NCBI GenBank assembly: GCA_041397845.1
Contig: JAWKVW010000008.1
Coordinates: forward strand, 1-64,000
Origin: JAKPQE01 sp041397845
GTDB lineage: Bacteria; Pseudomonadota; Alphaproteobacteria; Rhizobiales; JAKPQE01
Direction of reading: 5' to 3'
Length of the DNA: 64,000 nucleotides
Of this stretch, positions 7,355 to 15,109 are shown piece after piece; the first letter of the stretch is position 1; each line of letters starts with the position of its first letter. The notes beneath the pieces are model-generated. The model did not search any database, had not been told where the DNA came from, and saw only the letters and a program-made list of their open reading frames with translations. Both the position numbers and the translations under genes were made by a program.

Positions 7355-7794
7355 AGCCTATGCAATATTGGAGGAAAGTCAATATCACCCGCCCTGCCGC
7401 TCGCCCATCTCTTGCCGGCCACTCTCGCAATTTGCGAGACCGGTTCTCAGATTGCGAGGCGATTACTGTAAACGAAGTGTAAAATTCCGATATATTGAGA
7501 AATACTCGCGCCGCAACACAACATCATGTAGGGAGATTTCTGCCGGGCAGTTGGCAAGGCTTTTGCGTTTACCATCTCGGCTGATGTAAAGGTTTTGCGT
7601 CTTCAGCAGGTTTGAAAACGGGGGACGAAAGCGCTGGCTGGCGCAAGGATCGTCCTCCGTTTTTTTTCGTGCCCTTCATGCACGCGTCAGATCATTCATT
7701 CGAAGCGCACAGCCGGTTCGACAAAAGCCCCTCGGAGCAAACGCCCTTCCTCGCAATGAGGCCGGCATCGCCCGGCGCCTGGCCGCAACCCGCC
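7355..7794. other. Intergenic region with a terminator-like hairpin, no gene
   Basis: 440 bases between the MarR start and the 3' end of the FAD oxidoreductase gene. The part next to MarR is AT-richer (7,360-7,560) and should hold its promoter, but I cannot fix the boxes. A strong hairpin with a T-run sits at 7619-7667. No open frame has protein-like features. Confidence 0.45.
7619..7667 (+). terminator. Rho-independent terminator-like hairpin with eight Ts
   Basis: CGGGGGACGA at 7619-7628 pairs with TCGTCCTCCG at 7650-7659 (one G-T pair), with an inner GCGC/GCGC stem, followed by eight T residues at 7660-7667. In the plus direction this is a textbook intrinsic terminator, yet no plus-strand gene lies upstream. 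In the minus direction only four Ts follow the stem, but it sits ~135 bases after the oxidoreductase stop and could end that operon too. Confidence 0.6.
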
Positions 7795-9105
7795 TCAGAC
7801 GAGGTGCGCGCCAATTCGGGCCGCCACGAGGTGGGTCAGCGCCGCGCCGGTCTCGTAGTAATGTGCCTTGATCTCGGCAAAGCCCTCGCGCACCGGCTCA
7901 GCCGGCGGCACGGGAAACGCCGCCTCGTCGCCGCTTGCCGCCCACTCCGCCGCCGCCCGCCCGAACACCGTTCCCGGCGAAATGCCGCGCCCGCTATAGC
8001 CGAAAAGCGCGACGGCACCCGGTCCGATCCGCGCCACCTTCGGCATGTGATCAGCCGGCATCGCGATCCGGCCGTACCAGGCATGCTCGAAGCGTACCCC
8101 GGCAAGGGCCGGGAAGAGCGCCGTCAGCTTGCGGGCCGCCCAGCCCCGGTGCGCCGCCTCGCCGAGCCCGGCAAGCGCCCCGACGGCGCCAAGGATAAGC
8201 CGCCCGCCCGCGTCGCGCCGGAACGATGACATCACCATCGCCGTATCCCAGCATCCCTCGCCGCCGGCAAGGATGCTGTCGCTAAGTGCCGGCGGCAGCG
8301 GCTCGGTGGCGAGCTGGAAGTAGTTGAAGGCGGCAAACGTCGCGAACGGGTCGGCCGGCACGGCACGATAGGCGTTCGTCGCCACGATCATCCTCGGCGC
8401 GATCACCAGCCCTCCGGCCGTCTCGACCCGCCAGTGATCGCCGTCGCGGCGCCACTCGACCACCCCCGAGCGCTCATGCAGGATGGCGCCCGCCCGGATC
8501 GCCGCCGAGGCAAGCCCCCGGGCGTAGCCGAGCGGCTGCACGGTTCCGGCCCGCCGGTCCAGCAGCGCGCCGCGATAGGCCCGCGTTCCGGTCCGCCGCG
8601 CCGTCTCGGCCGCATCGATGAGGTCCACCGGCGCGCCGCGCGCCTGCTGCTGGGCCAGCCGCATCTTCAGATTGGCAAGCCCGGCGCCGCTATGGGCAAG
8701 GTGCAACGTCCCGGCGCGCCGGGCCTCGCAGTTTATTCCGTGCCGTTCGACGAGATCGAACACCAGCGCCGGCCCCGCGGCCAGCGTCTCGTTGAGGCGT
8801 CGGCCGACATCCGCCCCGAGCACCGCCTCGACCTCGTCTGGCGGCGTCCAGAGCCCGGCATTGACAAGGCCGACATTGCGCCCCGAGCCGCCATGGCCGA
8901 TCTCTACCGCCTCGACGAGCCGCACCGCTGCGCCGCGCTCGGCCAGATGCAGCGCCGCCGACAGCCCGGTATAGCCGCCGCCGACGATGACGACGTCCGC
9001 CTCGACCTCGCCGATCAGCGGCGGCGCGCCGATCGCCGGCCCCGCCGTTGCTCTCCAGAGATTGTTGTCCGACTCCGGTCTTGCTGTCCCATGCACCGCC
9101 ATCAT
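7795..9105 (-). CDS. FAD-dependent amine oxidase, AmaA-like (L-pipecolate oxidase candidate)
   Basis: D-amino-acid-oxidase-fold flavoprotein of 436 residues. The dinucleotide-binding motif VVIVGGGYTGLSAALHLAERG is at ~37-58 and a second FAD-contacting segment FGYSGRGISPGTVFG is near 370-385, as in PuuB/AmaA oxidases. The protein starts 25 bases after a piperidine-6-carboxylate dehydrogenase gene. In Pseudomonas putida AmaA oxidises L-pipecolate to piperideine-6-carboxylate, which AmaB then oxidises to 2-aminoadipate; the same pairing here favours that role. By sequence alone gamma-glutamylputrescine oxidase or a related secondary-amine oxidase is equally possible. It is the last gene of its run and may be terminated by the hairpin near 7,640. 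Confidence 0.75.
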   Translation of the reverse strand: MMAVHGTARPESDNNLWRATAGPAIGAPPLIGEVEADVVIVGGGYTGLSAALHLAERGAAVRLVEAVEIGHGGSGRNVGLVNAGLWTPPDEVEAVLGADVGRRLNETLAAGPALVFDLVERHGINCEARRAGTLHLAHSGAGLANLKMRLAQQQARGAPVDLIDAAETARRTGTRAYRGALLDRRAGTVQPLGYARGLASAAIRAGAILHERSGVVEWRRDGDHWRVETAGGLVIAPRMIVATNAYRAVPADPFATFAAFNYFQLATEPLPPALSDSILAGGEGCWDTAMVMSSFRRDAGGRLILGAVGALAGLGEAAHRGWAARKLTALFPALAGVRFEHAWYGRIAMPADHMPKVARIGPGAVALFGYSGRGISPGTVFGRAAAEWAASGDEAAFPVPPAEPVREGFAEIKAHYYETGAALTHLVAARIGAHLV

Positions 9106-9130
9106 GACGGCAACCCCATGCCCGAAAGCT

Positions 9131-10630
9131 TCAGATCTCGAACTTGATGCCCTGGGCGAGCGGCAGCGAGCGCGAGTAGTTCACGGTATTTGTTTGCCGG
9201 CGCATATATGCCTTCCAGGCGTCCGATCCAGACTCACGGCCGCCGCCGGTCTCCTTTTCGCCGCCGAACGCGCCGCCGATCTCGGCCCCCGAGGGGCCAA
9301 TATTGACATTGGCGATGCCGCAGTCCGAACCCGTTGCCGAAATGAACGTTTCGGTCTCGCGCACGTCCGTCGAAAAAATCGACGAGGAAAGCCCCTGCGG
9401 CACGTCGTTCTGGATGGCGATCGCTTCCTCCAGCGTCTCATAGCCCATCACATAGAGGATCGGCGCGAAGGTCTCCCGGCGCACGACATCGCTCTGGCGC
9501 GGCATCTCGACGATTGCCGGATGAACGTAAGCGGCATTGGGGAACCGGTTGCCGAGCGCCTGCCCGCCGCCATGCACCATGCCACCGGCTGCCCGCGCCT
9601 CCTCGAGCGCCTTTTCCATCGCGGCAAGCGCCGCCTGGTCGACGAGCGGCCCGACGAGGGTTCCCGCCTGCAGGGGATCGCCGATCGGCAGGCCGTCATA
9701 GACGGCTTTCAGGCGCGGCACGAGCTGGTGATAGATATCCTTGTGGACGATGAGTCGGCGCAGCGTCGTGCAGCGCTGCCCGGCCGTGCCGACCGCGGCA
9801 AAGACGATCGCCCGGAGCGCCATGTCGAGATCCGCCGACGGGGCGACGATCATCGCGTTATTGCCGCCAAGCTCGAGGATCGAGCGCCCGAACCGGCCGG
9901 CAAGAACGGTCGCGACCTCACGGCCCATGCGCGTCGAGCCGGTCGCCGAGACGATCGCCACCTCCTCGCTCGCCGTCAGCGCCTCGCCGACCTCGCGCCC
10001 GCCGATCGCCACCTGGATCAGCCCCTCCGGCGCGTCGCCGAAGCGGGTGAGCGCCCGGGCACAGATCTTCATCGTCGCCAGCGCCGTCAGCGGCGTCTTT
10101 TCCGACGGCTTCCAGATGATCGGATCGCCGCAAACGAGCGCCAGCGCTGCGTTCCAGCTCCACACCGCGACCGGGAAGTTGAAGGCCGAGATGATGCCGC
10201 ACACCCCCATCGGGTGCCACGTTTCGCGCATCGTATGGCCGGGCCGCTCCGAGGCGATGGTGAGGCCATAGAGCTGGCGCGACAGGCCGACGGCGAAGTC
10301 GCAGATGTCGATCATTTCCTGCACTTCGCCGAGGCCTTCCTGCAGGATCTTGCCGGCCTCGAGCGTCACCAGCCGGCCAAGGCTTTCCTTCTCGGCCCGC
10401 AGTTCCTCGCCGATGAGGCGCACGAGCTCGCCGCGCCGCGGCGCCGGCACCTGCCGCCAGACCTGGAAGGCTTCGCTCGCCTTGCCGATCATCGCCTCGA
10501 CCTCGGCCCGGCCTGCGGTCCTGACCCGGGCGATCTCGGCGCCGTCGACCGGGCTCGTGACGACGAGGTCGCCACCGGCAAGCTCGGCGCCCGAAAGCCC
10601 GGCGGCGGAGAGGATTTCACGATGCGGCAT
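9131..10630 (-). CDS. amaB: L-piperidine-6-carboxylate dehydrogenase (ALDH7 family)
   Basis: Aldehyde dehydrogenase of 499 residues of the ALDH7/antiquitin type, which oxidises 2-aminoadipate semialdehyde (in equilibrium with piperideine-6-carboxylate) to 2-aminoadipate with NAD. The family signature is clear: ELGGNNAMIV carries the general base Glu, GTAGQRCTT the nucleophile Cys287, and the C-terminal segment has GGGRESGSDAWKAYMRR with NTVNYS. Length and start (MPHREILSAAGL) are normal. It lies between a FAD amine oxidase and a FabD-like acyltransferase in one minus-strand run, pointing to lysine/pipecolate breakdown. The gap to the next gene upstream is 71 bases, so an internal promoter is possible. 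Confidence 0.88.
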   Translation of the reverse strand: MPHREILSAAGLSGAELAGGDLVVTSPVDGAEIARVRTAGRAEVEAMIGKASEAFQVWRQVPAPRRGELVRLIGEELRAEKESLGRLVTLEAGKILQEGLGEVQEMIDICDFAVGLSRQLYGLTIASERPGHTMRETWHPMGVCGIISAFNFPVAVWSWNAALALVCGDPIIWKPSEKTPLTALATMKICARALTRFGDAPEGLIQVAIGGREVGEALTASEEVAIVSATGSTRMGREVATVLAGRFGRSILELGGNNAMIVAPSADLDMALRAIVFAAVGTAGQRCTTLRRLIVHKDIYHQLVPRLKAVYDGLPIGDPLQAGTLVGPLVDQAALAAMEKALEEARAAGGMVHGGGQALGNRFPNAAYVHPAIVEMPRQSDVVRRETFAPILYVMGYETLEEAIAIQNDVPQGLSSSIFSTDVRETETFISATGSDCGIANVNIGPSGAEIGGAFGGEKETGGGRESGSDAWKAYMRRQTNTVNYSRSLPLAQGIKFEI

Positions 10631-10701
10631 GGTTCTGATCCCGTTTCAGTGACGGCCATGAGGGCCGTTGGTTGATTGCGCGCGGCCGGCAGGCCGGATG
10701 T

Positions 10702-11748
10702 TCATCTGGCGACGACAAGGTCCCGCTGCGCCTCGATACCCATCGACAGCACGAACGGATCGTCCTTCTGGCGGGCAAGGAAATCGGCTTTCGACCGAAG
10801 CCCCTGCCAGCCGATCGCGATGAGGCTCTGCGCAACGGCGCCGCCGAGCGTCATACCGGGCCCGGTGACGATCACCCGATCCGGCGCGAATTCGCGAACG
10901 GCAACGCGCATCGCTGCGGTGAAATCATAGGGCGCAACGACCTGCGCGCCGAGTGTGTAGGCGTAAAGCTCGCCCGGCCGCACCGCGCCCGGCCGCCAGA
11001 TCGCGCCCTGCCCGTCGACGAGGGCGACGTCCGGCCCCCGGAACAACGATGCATCGACAAGCTCCCGGCCGCGCGCCGCGACCGGCGCCTGCAGCGGCGT
11101 GTGAAAGGCCGCATGGTTGGCAAGACGCATCGGAAACCGGTCCTCGACCCGTGGCAGCCGCGCCTCGAGCGCATCGAGCGCCGCCGCCGTCCCGCCAAGG
11201 ACCAGCATGCCGCCAAGGTCGATGGAGAGGTAAAGCGCGCCGCCGAACGACGCGCCGACTTCCGCGACGAGCGCCAGAAGCTCGGCCCGCCGGCCCTCGA
11301 TCTCGCGCCACTCGCCGTCGACGACCGTATGAACGAGCTGCCCGCCGATCAGCGCCTCCTGCATCAGCCCGCCCATCGTGTCGACGACCTCGAGCCCGGC
11401 CATGGCGGAAAGCGCGCCGCCGCAGGCCAGCGCCGTGTACCAGCCCATCGAATTGCCCGTGACCGCGACAACGTCGTAGCGCGACCGGTCGATTTCGAGG
11501 AAATCGCCAAAGGAACAGGCATAGATCAGCGGCGAGGCGACATCGCCCCGGCTGTAGGTCGCGACCGAAAACGCCGGTGCCCCGTCGAGCGCCGAGAGCG
11601 CCGGCCGGCCGCGCCCCGCCCGAAAGGCATCGGCCTCGGCAAGGAACCCCGCCTGCCGGCCGAGATGCCGGCCGAGATAGCCGAGCTCGGTCTTGTTGTA
11701 GGTGCCCCGGCCGGGACAGACGACGAGGGCGGTCTTCTTCGCGACCAT
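10702..11748 (-). CDS. FabD-like acyltransferase lacking the malonate-binding Arg
   Basis: Protein of 348 residues with the FabD/acyltransferase fold. The nucleophile elbow is TGNSMGWYTALACGG (Ser100; usual form GHSxG), and a histidine in AAFHTPL (His216) is at the place of the catalytic His. In FabD the segment after the elbow reads ...EMRGKFMQEA with an Arg that binds the malonyl carboxylate; here it reads DTMGGLMQEA, so Met125 replaces that Arg. This argues against malonyl-CoA and for an acyl group without a carboxylate at that position. The gene ends the two-gene unit with the fused E1 (3-base gap), so it probably handles the acyl product of that enzyme. Automatic annotation would call it ACP S-malonyltransferase; the acceptor (CoA, ACP or other) is unknown. 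Confidence 0.75.
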   Translation of the reverse strand: MVAKKTALVVCPGRGTYNKTELGYLGRHLGRQAGFLAEADAFRAGRGRPALSALDGAPAFSVATYSRGDVASPLIYACSFGDFLEIDRSRYDVVAVTGNSMGWYTALACGGALSAMAGLEVVDTMGGLMQEALIGGQLVHTVVDGEWREIEGRRAELLALVAEVGASFGGALYLSIDLGGMLVLGGTAAALDALEARLPRVEDRFPMRLANHAAFHTPLQAPVAARGRELVDASLFRGPDVALVDGQGAIWRPGAVRPGELYAYTLGAQVVAPYDFTAAMRVAVREFAPDRVIVTGPGMTLGGAVAQSLIAIGWQGLRSKADFLARQKDDPFVLSMGIEAQRDLVVAR

Positions 11749-11751
11749 CGC

Positions 11752-14007
11752 TCAGTCCTTGCCCTTGCCGCGTTTTGCCGCTGCCGCCCGACCCTTGCGG
11801 AAAGCGAGGTCGAGCGCCGCCGCGACGATGCCATCGCGGCTCGGCAGCGTCACGGTCGCGGCCCGGCCGAGCGGAATGAAACTGTCGTCCGCCGCAATCC
11901 GCGCGATCTCCGGCCGATGCGTTGCCTGCTCGGCAAGCAGCGCCATCAGCGCCTCGGACTGCGAGCCCGTCGTACGGCATTCATCGACGACGAGGACATG
12001 TCCGCACGGCGCCACCGCTGCAAGAATGCCCTCCGCCGGCAGCGGCGCCAGCCAGCGCATGTCGACGACGCGCACCTTCAGCCCGTGGTCCTCGGCAAGG
12101 ATCTTTTCCGCCTGCCGCGAGAGGTATGCGCCATTGCCATAGGTGACGATCGCAAGGTCCGTGCCCTCGCCGTGCACGCCGACCTCGCCAAGGCCGATCG
12201 GCCGGCCGGCGCCCGGCGCCGGATAGGGAAAGGTCCAAAGACCGTCCTTCTCGGCATGCAGGTCGCGCGTCATGTAAAGCGCGATCGGCTCGACGATGAC
12301 GACGACCCGCTGCTCCTCGCGGGCAAGGCGCACGCATTCGCGCAGCATCATCACCGCGTCCGCGCCATTGCCCGGGCAGGCAACCACCACCCCCGGCACG
12401 TCGCGCAGCACAGCAAGGCTGTTGTCATTGTGGAAATGCCCGCCAAAGCCCTTCTGGTAGCCGAGCCCGGCGATCCGCACGATCATCGGATTGCTGTACT
12501 GGCCGTTCGAGAAGAAGGACAGCGTCGCCGCCTCGCCGCGAATCTGGTCCTCGGCATTGTGCAGATAGGCAAGGAACTGGATTTCCGGCACAGGCAGGAA
12601 GCCGTTGTGGGCAAGCCCGATGGCAAGCCCGAGAATGCTCTGCTCGTCGAGCAGGGTGTTGATCACCCGGTCGCCGCCGAACCGCGCATGCAGCTTCGAG
12701 GTGACGTTGTAGACGCCGCCCTTCGGCCCGATATCCTCGCCGCAAAGCACGATCTCGCCATGCTCCAGCATCAGGTCGGCAAGCGCCCAGTTGATGAGCC
12801 GCGCCATGTGCTGCGGCTTCTGCATCGCCTCGAGGTCACCCGCCCCGATCATCTCCGCCCGTGCTTCGGCCGACGGGCCGTTGCCGGCGGCAGGCGCCCG
12901 CTTCGGCGGCACGAGGCTCGCCATCACCTCGGCCGGCGAAACGAGCTTCGGCCGGCTGATTGCCTCCTCGGCGATCCGCGCCGTCTGCGCCCCGGTCTCC
13001 TCGTAGACCGCGATGACCTCATCGCGCCCGAGCACTCCCTCGCCGACGAGAATGCCGGCCGTGTGCAGCAGCGGATCGTCCGCCTCCCAGGCCTCCATCT
13101 CTTCCTTGGCAAGATAGACGGTCTGCATGTCCGAACCGGCATGGCCGTAAAGCCGCACGCACTCCATGTGCAGGAACGCCGGCTTGCGCCGCCGCCGGAC
13201 GAACCGCTCGACCTCCCGCGCCGTCCGGTAGGTGTCGAGCACGTCGAGCCCGGAACAGCGGAAATAGGCAAGGTCCGGCCGGCGCGCGAAGGAAGCCTCG
13301 ATCCAGCCGCGCGGCGTTTTCGTCGAAATGCCGATGCCGTTGTCCTCGCAGATGAAGACGAGCGGCATCGCCGCGCCCTGATAGGCCGTCCAGGCGGCCG
13401 TGTTGAAGGCGCCCTGTGCCGTCGAATGGTTGGCCGAGGCATCGCCGAAGCTGCAAAGGATGACCGCATCCTCCGGCATCTGTTGCCCGGCCGGCCGCAG
13501 CCGCCGCGACAGCCCGACGCTGAACGCCGCTCCGACCGCCTTCGGCAGGTGCGAGGCGATCGTGCTCGTCTGCGGCGGAATGAACAGCGCCTTCGAGCCG
13601 AGCACCTTGTGCCGCCCGCCCGAGATCGGGTCCTCCGCCGAGGCGACGAACGACAGCAACATGTCGTAGGCGATCGTCGAACCGGCGAGTTTTGCCGCCC
13701 GCTCGATCTGGAAGGCGGCATCGCGATAATGCAGGAAGGCCATGTCGTCGAGCCGGAACGCCGCTGCGATCGCCGCATTGCCCTCATGGCCGGAACTGCC
13801 GATCGTGTAAAATCCCTCGCCGCGCGCCTGCAGCTTGCGCGAGGTCCGGTCAAGCTGCCGGCTCATCACCTGCGAGCGGTAGATGCCGACCAGCGCTGCC
13901 GCGTCGAGCCCGCTTTCGGCCAGCGTCGTTGTGCTGCGCCGGGCCGGAAAGTCGCCGGCCGCCACTCGCGACAGGAAGTTTTCGTGAACGATGTCGGCCC
14001 GATCCAA
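11752..14007 (-). CDS. Fused alpha/beta E1 of a 2-oxoacid dehydrogenase (TPP enzyme)
   Basis: Thiamine-diphosphate enzyme of ~751 residues containing both E1 subunits. The alpha part holds the TPP motif GDASANHST...CEDNGIGIST and the phosphorylation-loop-like region before ECVRLYGHAGSD. The beta part begins near residue 400 and holds VLCGEDIGPKGGVYNVT (catalytic Glu region), EIQFLAYLHNAEDQIRGEA and a C-terminal transketolase domain. I chose the TTG at 14007, preceded by GGGAG; an ATG at 14055 adds 16 Arg/Gly-rich residues and lacks a Shine-Dalgarno site. No E2 lipoyl transferase or E3 is nearby; instead an acyltransferase gene follows after three bases. The 2-oxo acid is unknown; branched-chain-type or 2-oxoadipate would fit the amaAB context. 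A LysR gene diverges upstream. Confidence 0.82.
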   Translation of the reverse strand: MDRADIVHENFLSRVAAGDFPARRSTTTLAESGLDAAALVGIYRSQVMSRQLDRTSRKLQARGEGFYTIGSSGHEGNAAIAAAFRLDDMAFLHYRDAAFQIERAAKLAGSTIAYDMLLSFVASAEDPISGGRHKVLGSKALFIPPQTSTIASHLPKAVGAAFSVGLSRRLRPAGQQMPEDAVILCSFGDASANHSTAQGAFNTAAWTAYQGAAMPLVFICEDNGIGISTKTPRGWIEASFARRPDLAYFRCSGLDVLDTYRTAREVERFVRRRRKPAFLHMECVRLYGHAGSDMQTVYLAKEEMEAWEADDPLLHTAGILVGEGVLGRDEVIAVYEETGAQTARIAEEAISRPKLVSPAEVMASLVPPKRAPAAGNGPSAEARAEMIGAGDLEAMQKPQHMARLINWALADLMLEHGEIVLCGEDIGPKGGVYNVTSKLHARFGGDRVINTLLDEQSILGLAIGLAHNGFLPVPEIQFLAYLHNAEDQIRGEAATLSFFSNGQYSNPMIVRIAGLGYQKGFGGHFHNDNSLAVLRDVPGVVVACPGNGADAVMMLRECVRLAREEQRVVVIVEPIALYMTRDLHAEKDGLWTFPYPAPGAGRPIGLGEVGVHGEGTDLAIVTYGNGAYLSRQAEKILAEDHGLKVRVVDMRWLAPLPAEGILAAVAPCGHVLVVDECRTTGSQSEALMALLAEQATHRPEIARIAADDSFIPLGRAATVTLPSRDGIVAAALDLAFRKGRAAAAKRGKGKD

Positions 14008-14156
14008 GGTTCCGGCTCCCGCTCTGCCGCCCCGGTCAGGACGGCGACAACGCATATAGGCCGCCGCGCGTCGCCGCCGGCGGCATTCCGATTACTCATG
14101 CATATGAAGTTTGACGCCTTCGCAAATCAACGGTAAAGCAATAGAAAGTCATGAAG

Positions 14157-14175
14157 TCATTCCAGAATGGAATGA
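14157..14175. promoter_or_regulatory. Perfect palindrome, probable LysR operator
   Basis: TCATTCCA-GAA-TGGAATGA is a perfect 8-bp inverted repeat with a 3-bp centre. It includes TTCCAGAATGGAA, which fits the T-N11-A LysR box. It ends one base before the LysR ATG at 14177, so binding there would block translation or transcription of lysR, and it lies ~150 bases upstream of the divergent E1 start. Role inferred from symmetry and position. Confidence 0.6.
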
Positions 14176-14176
14176 A

Positions 14177-15109
14177 ATGCTCGCGCCGCGCCGTTTCCTT
14201 CCCTCGATCTCGCTGCTCTCGGCCTTCGAGGCCGCCGCCCGCACCGGCAGCTTCACTCTCGCCGCCCGCGAACTCGACCTGACCCAGAGCGCCGTCAGCC
14301 GCCAGATCAAGGCGCTCGAGGAGCAGCTCGGCGCAACGCTGTTCATCCGCGACCGCCAGAAGATCCACCTCACCGCCGCCGGCGAGACCTATGCCCGCGA
14401 CATCCGCGAGGCATTGCGCATGATCGCCGGCGCCTCGCTCGGCCTGCGTGCCAATCCGGGCGGCGGCTCGCTCGAGCTTGCCATCCTGCCGACCTTCGGC
14501 ACCCGCTGGCTGGCCCCGCGCCTCAATGATTTCCTTGCCGCCCATCCCGGCATCACGCTGCACCTGACGACCCGCCTCGAGCCGTTCGACTTCGCCGTCG
14601 AGCGCCTCGACGCGGCGATTCATTTCGGCCGCGACGACTGGAACGGCGCCGAATCGGTTTTCCTGATGGATGAAACGGTGCTGCCGGTCTGCGCCCCGCG
14701 CCTGCGCGCCCGCCACGGCTTTGCCGCGCCCGGCGACCTTCTCGGTGCGCCGCTCCTGCACCTGTCGACCCGGCCGGACGCCTGGGAGCGCTGGTTCGAT
14801 GCCGAAGGGGTGGCGGCCGGCCACCTCACCGGCATGGTCTTCGACCAGTTCGCAACGATGGCGCAGGCCGCCGTGCACGGCCTCGGCCTTGCGTTGCTGC
14901 CGGGTTTCCTCATCGAGGGCGAGCTTGCCGACGGCGCCCTCGTGCCGGCCATCGACCGGCCGACGACGAGCCTTGGCGCCTATTATCTCGTCTGGCCGAA
15001 GACCCGCGCCGCCTATCCGCCGCTGCTGCGCTTTCGCGACTGGATCACCGGCGCGGCGAAGTCCGGCACCCGGCCGCCGCAGCGGCCGGGCGTCATCGAG
15101 ACGGTCTAG
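14177..15109 (+). CDS. LysR-family transcriptional regulator (GcvA-like)
   Basis: LysR regulator of 310 residues. Residues ~10-65 form the winged HTH (SAFEAAARTGSFTLAARELDLTQSAVSRQIKALE) and ~95-295 the periplasmic-binding-like effector domain (TFGTRWLAPRLNDFLAAHPGI), the pattern of the GcvA subgroup. I chose the ATG at 14177 because MLAPRRFLPSISLLSAFEA is the normal N-terminus; an upstream in-frame ATG at 14111 would place the palindrome inside the gene. It is transcribed divergently from the E1/acyltransferase/amaB/amaA run and is the obvious candidate regulator. Its 3' end overlaps the last codons of the convergent acyl-CoA synthetase frame. Confidence 0.85.
   Translation: MLAPRRFLPSISLLSAFEAAARTGSFTLAARELDLTQSAVSRQIKALEEQLGATLFIRDRQKIHLTAAGETYARDIREALRMIAGASLGLRANPGGGSLELAILPTFGTRWLAPRLNDFLAAHPGITLHLTTRLEPFDFAVERLDAAIHFGRDDWNGAESVFLMDETVLPVCAPRLRARHGFAAPGDLLGAPLLHLSTRPDAWERWFDAEGVAAGHLTGMVFDQFATMAQAAVHGLGLALLPGFLIEGELADGALVPAIDRPTTSLGAYYLVWPKTRAAYPPLLRFRDWITGAAKSGTRPPQRPGVIETV

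Noticed and set aside
10702..11748. fabD, malonyl-CoA:ACP transacylase of fatty acid synthesis
   Set aside because: The malonate-binding Arg is Met, no fab or acpP genes are nearby, and the gene is coupled to an E1 dehydrogenase.
10672..14136. A plus-strand open frame of more than 1,100 codons opposite the E1 and acyltransferase genes
   Set aside because: It is the antisense shadow of well-recognised minus-strand genes. High GC leaves few stops, and the translation is Arg/Ala/Pro-rich with no family features.
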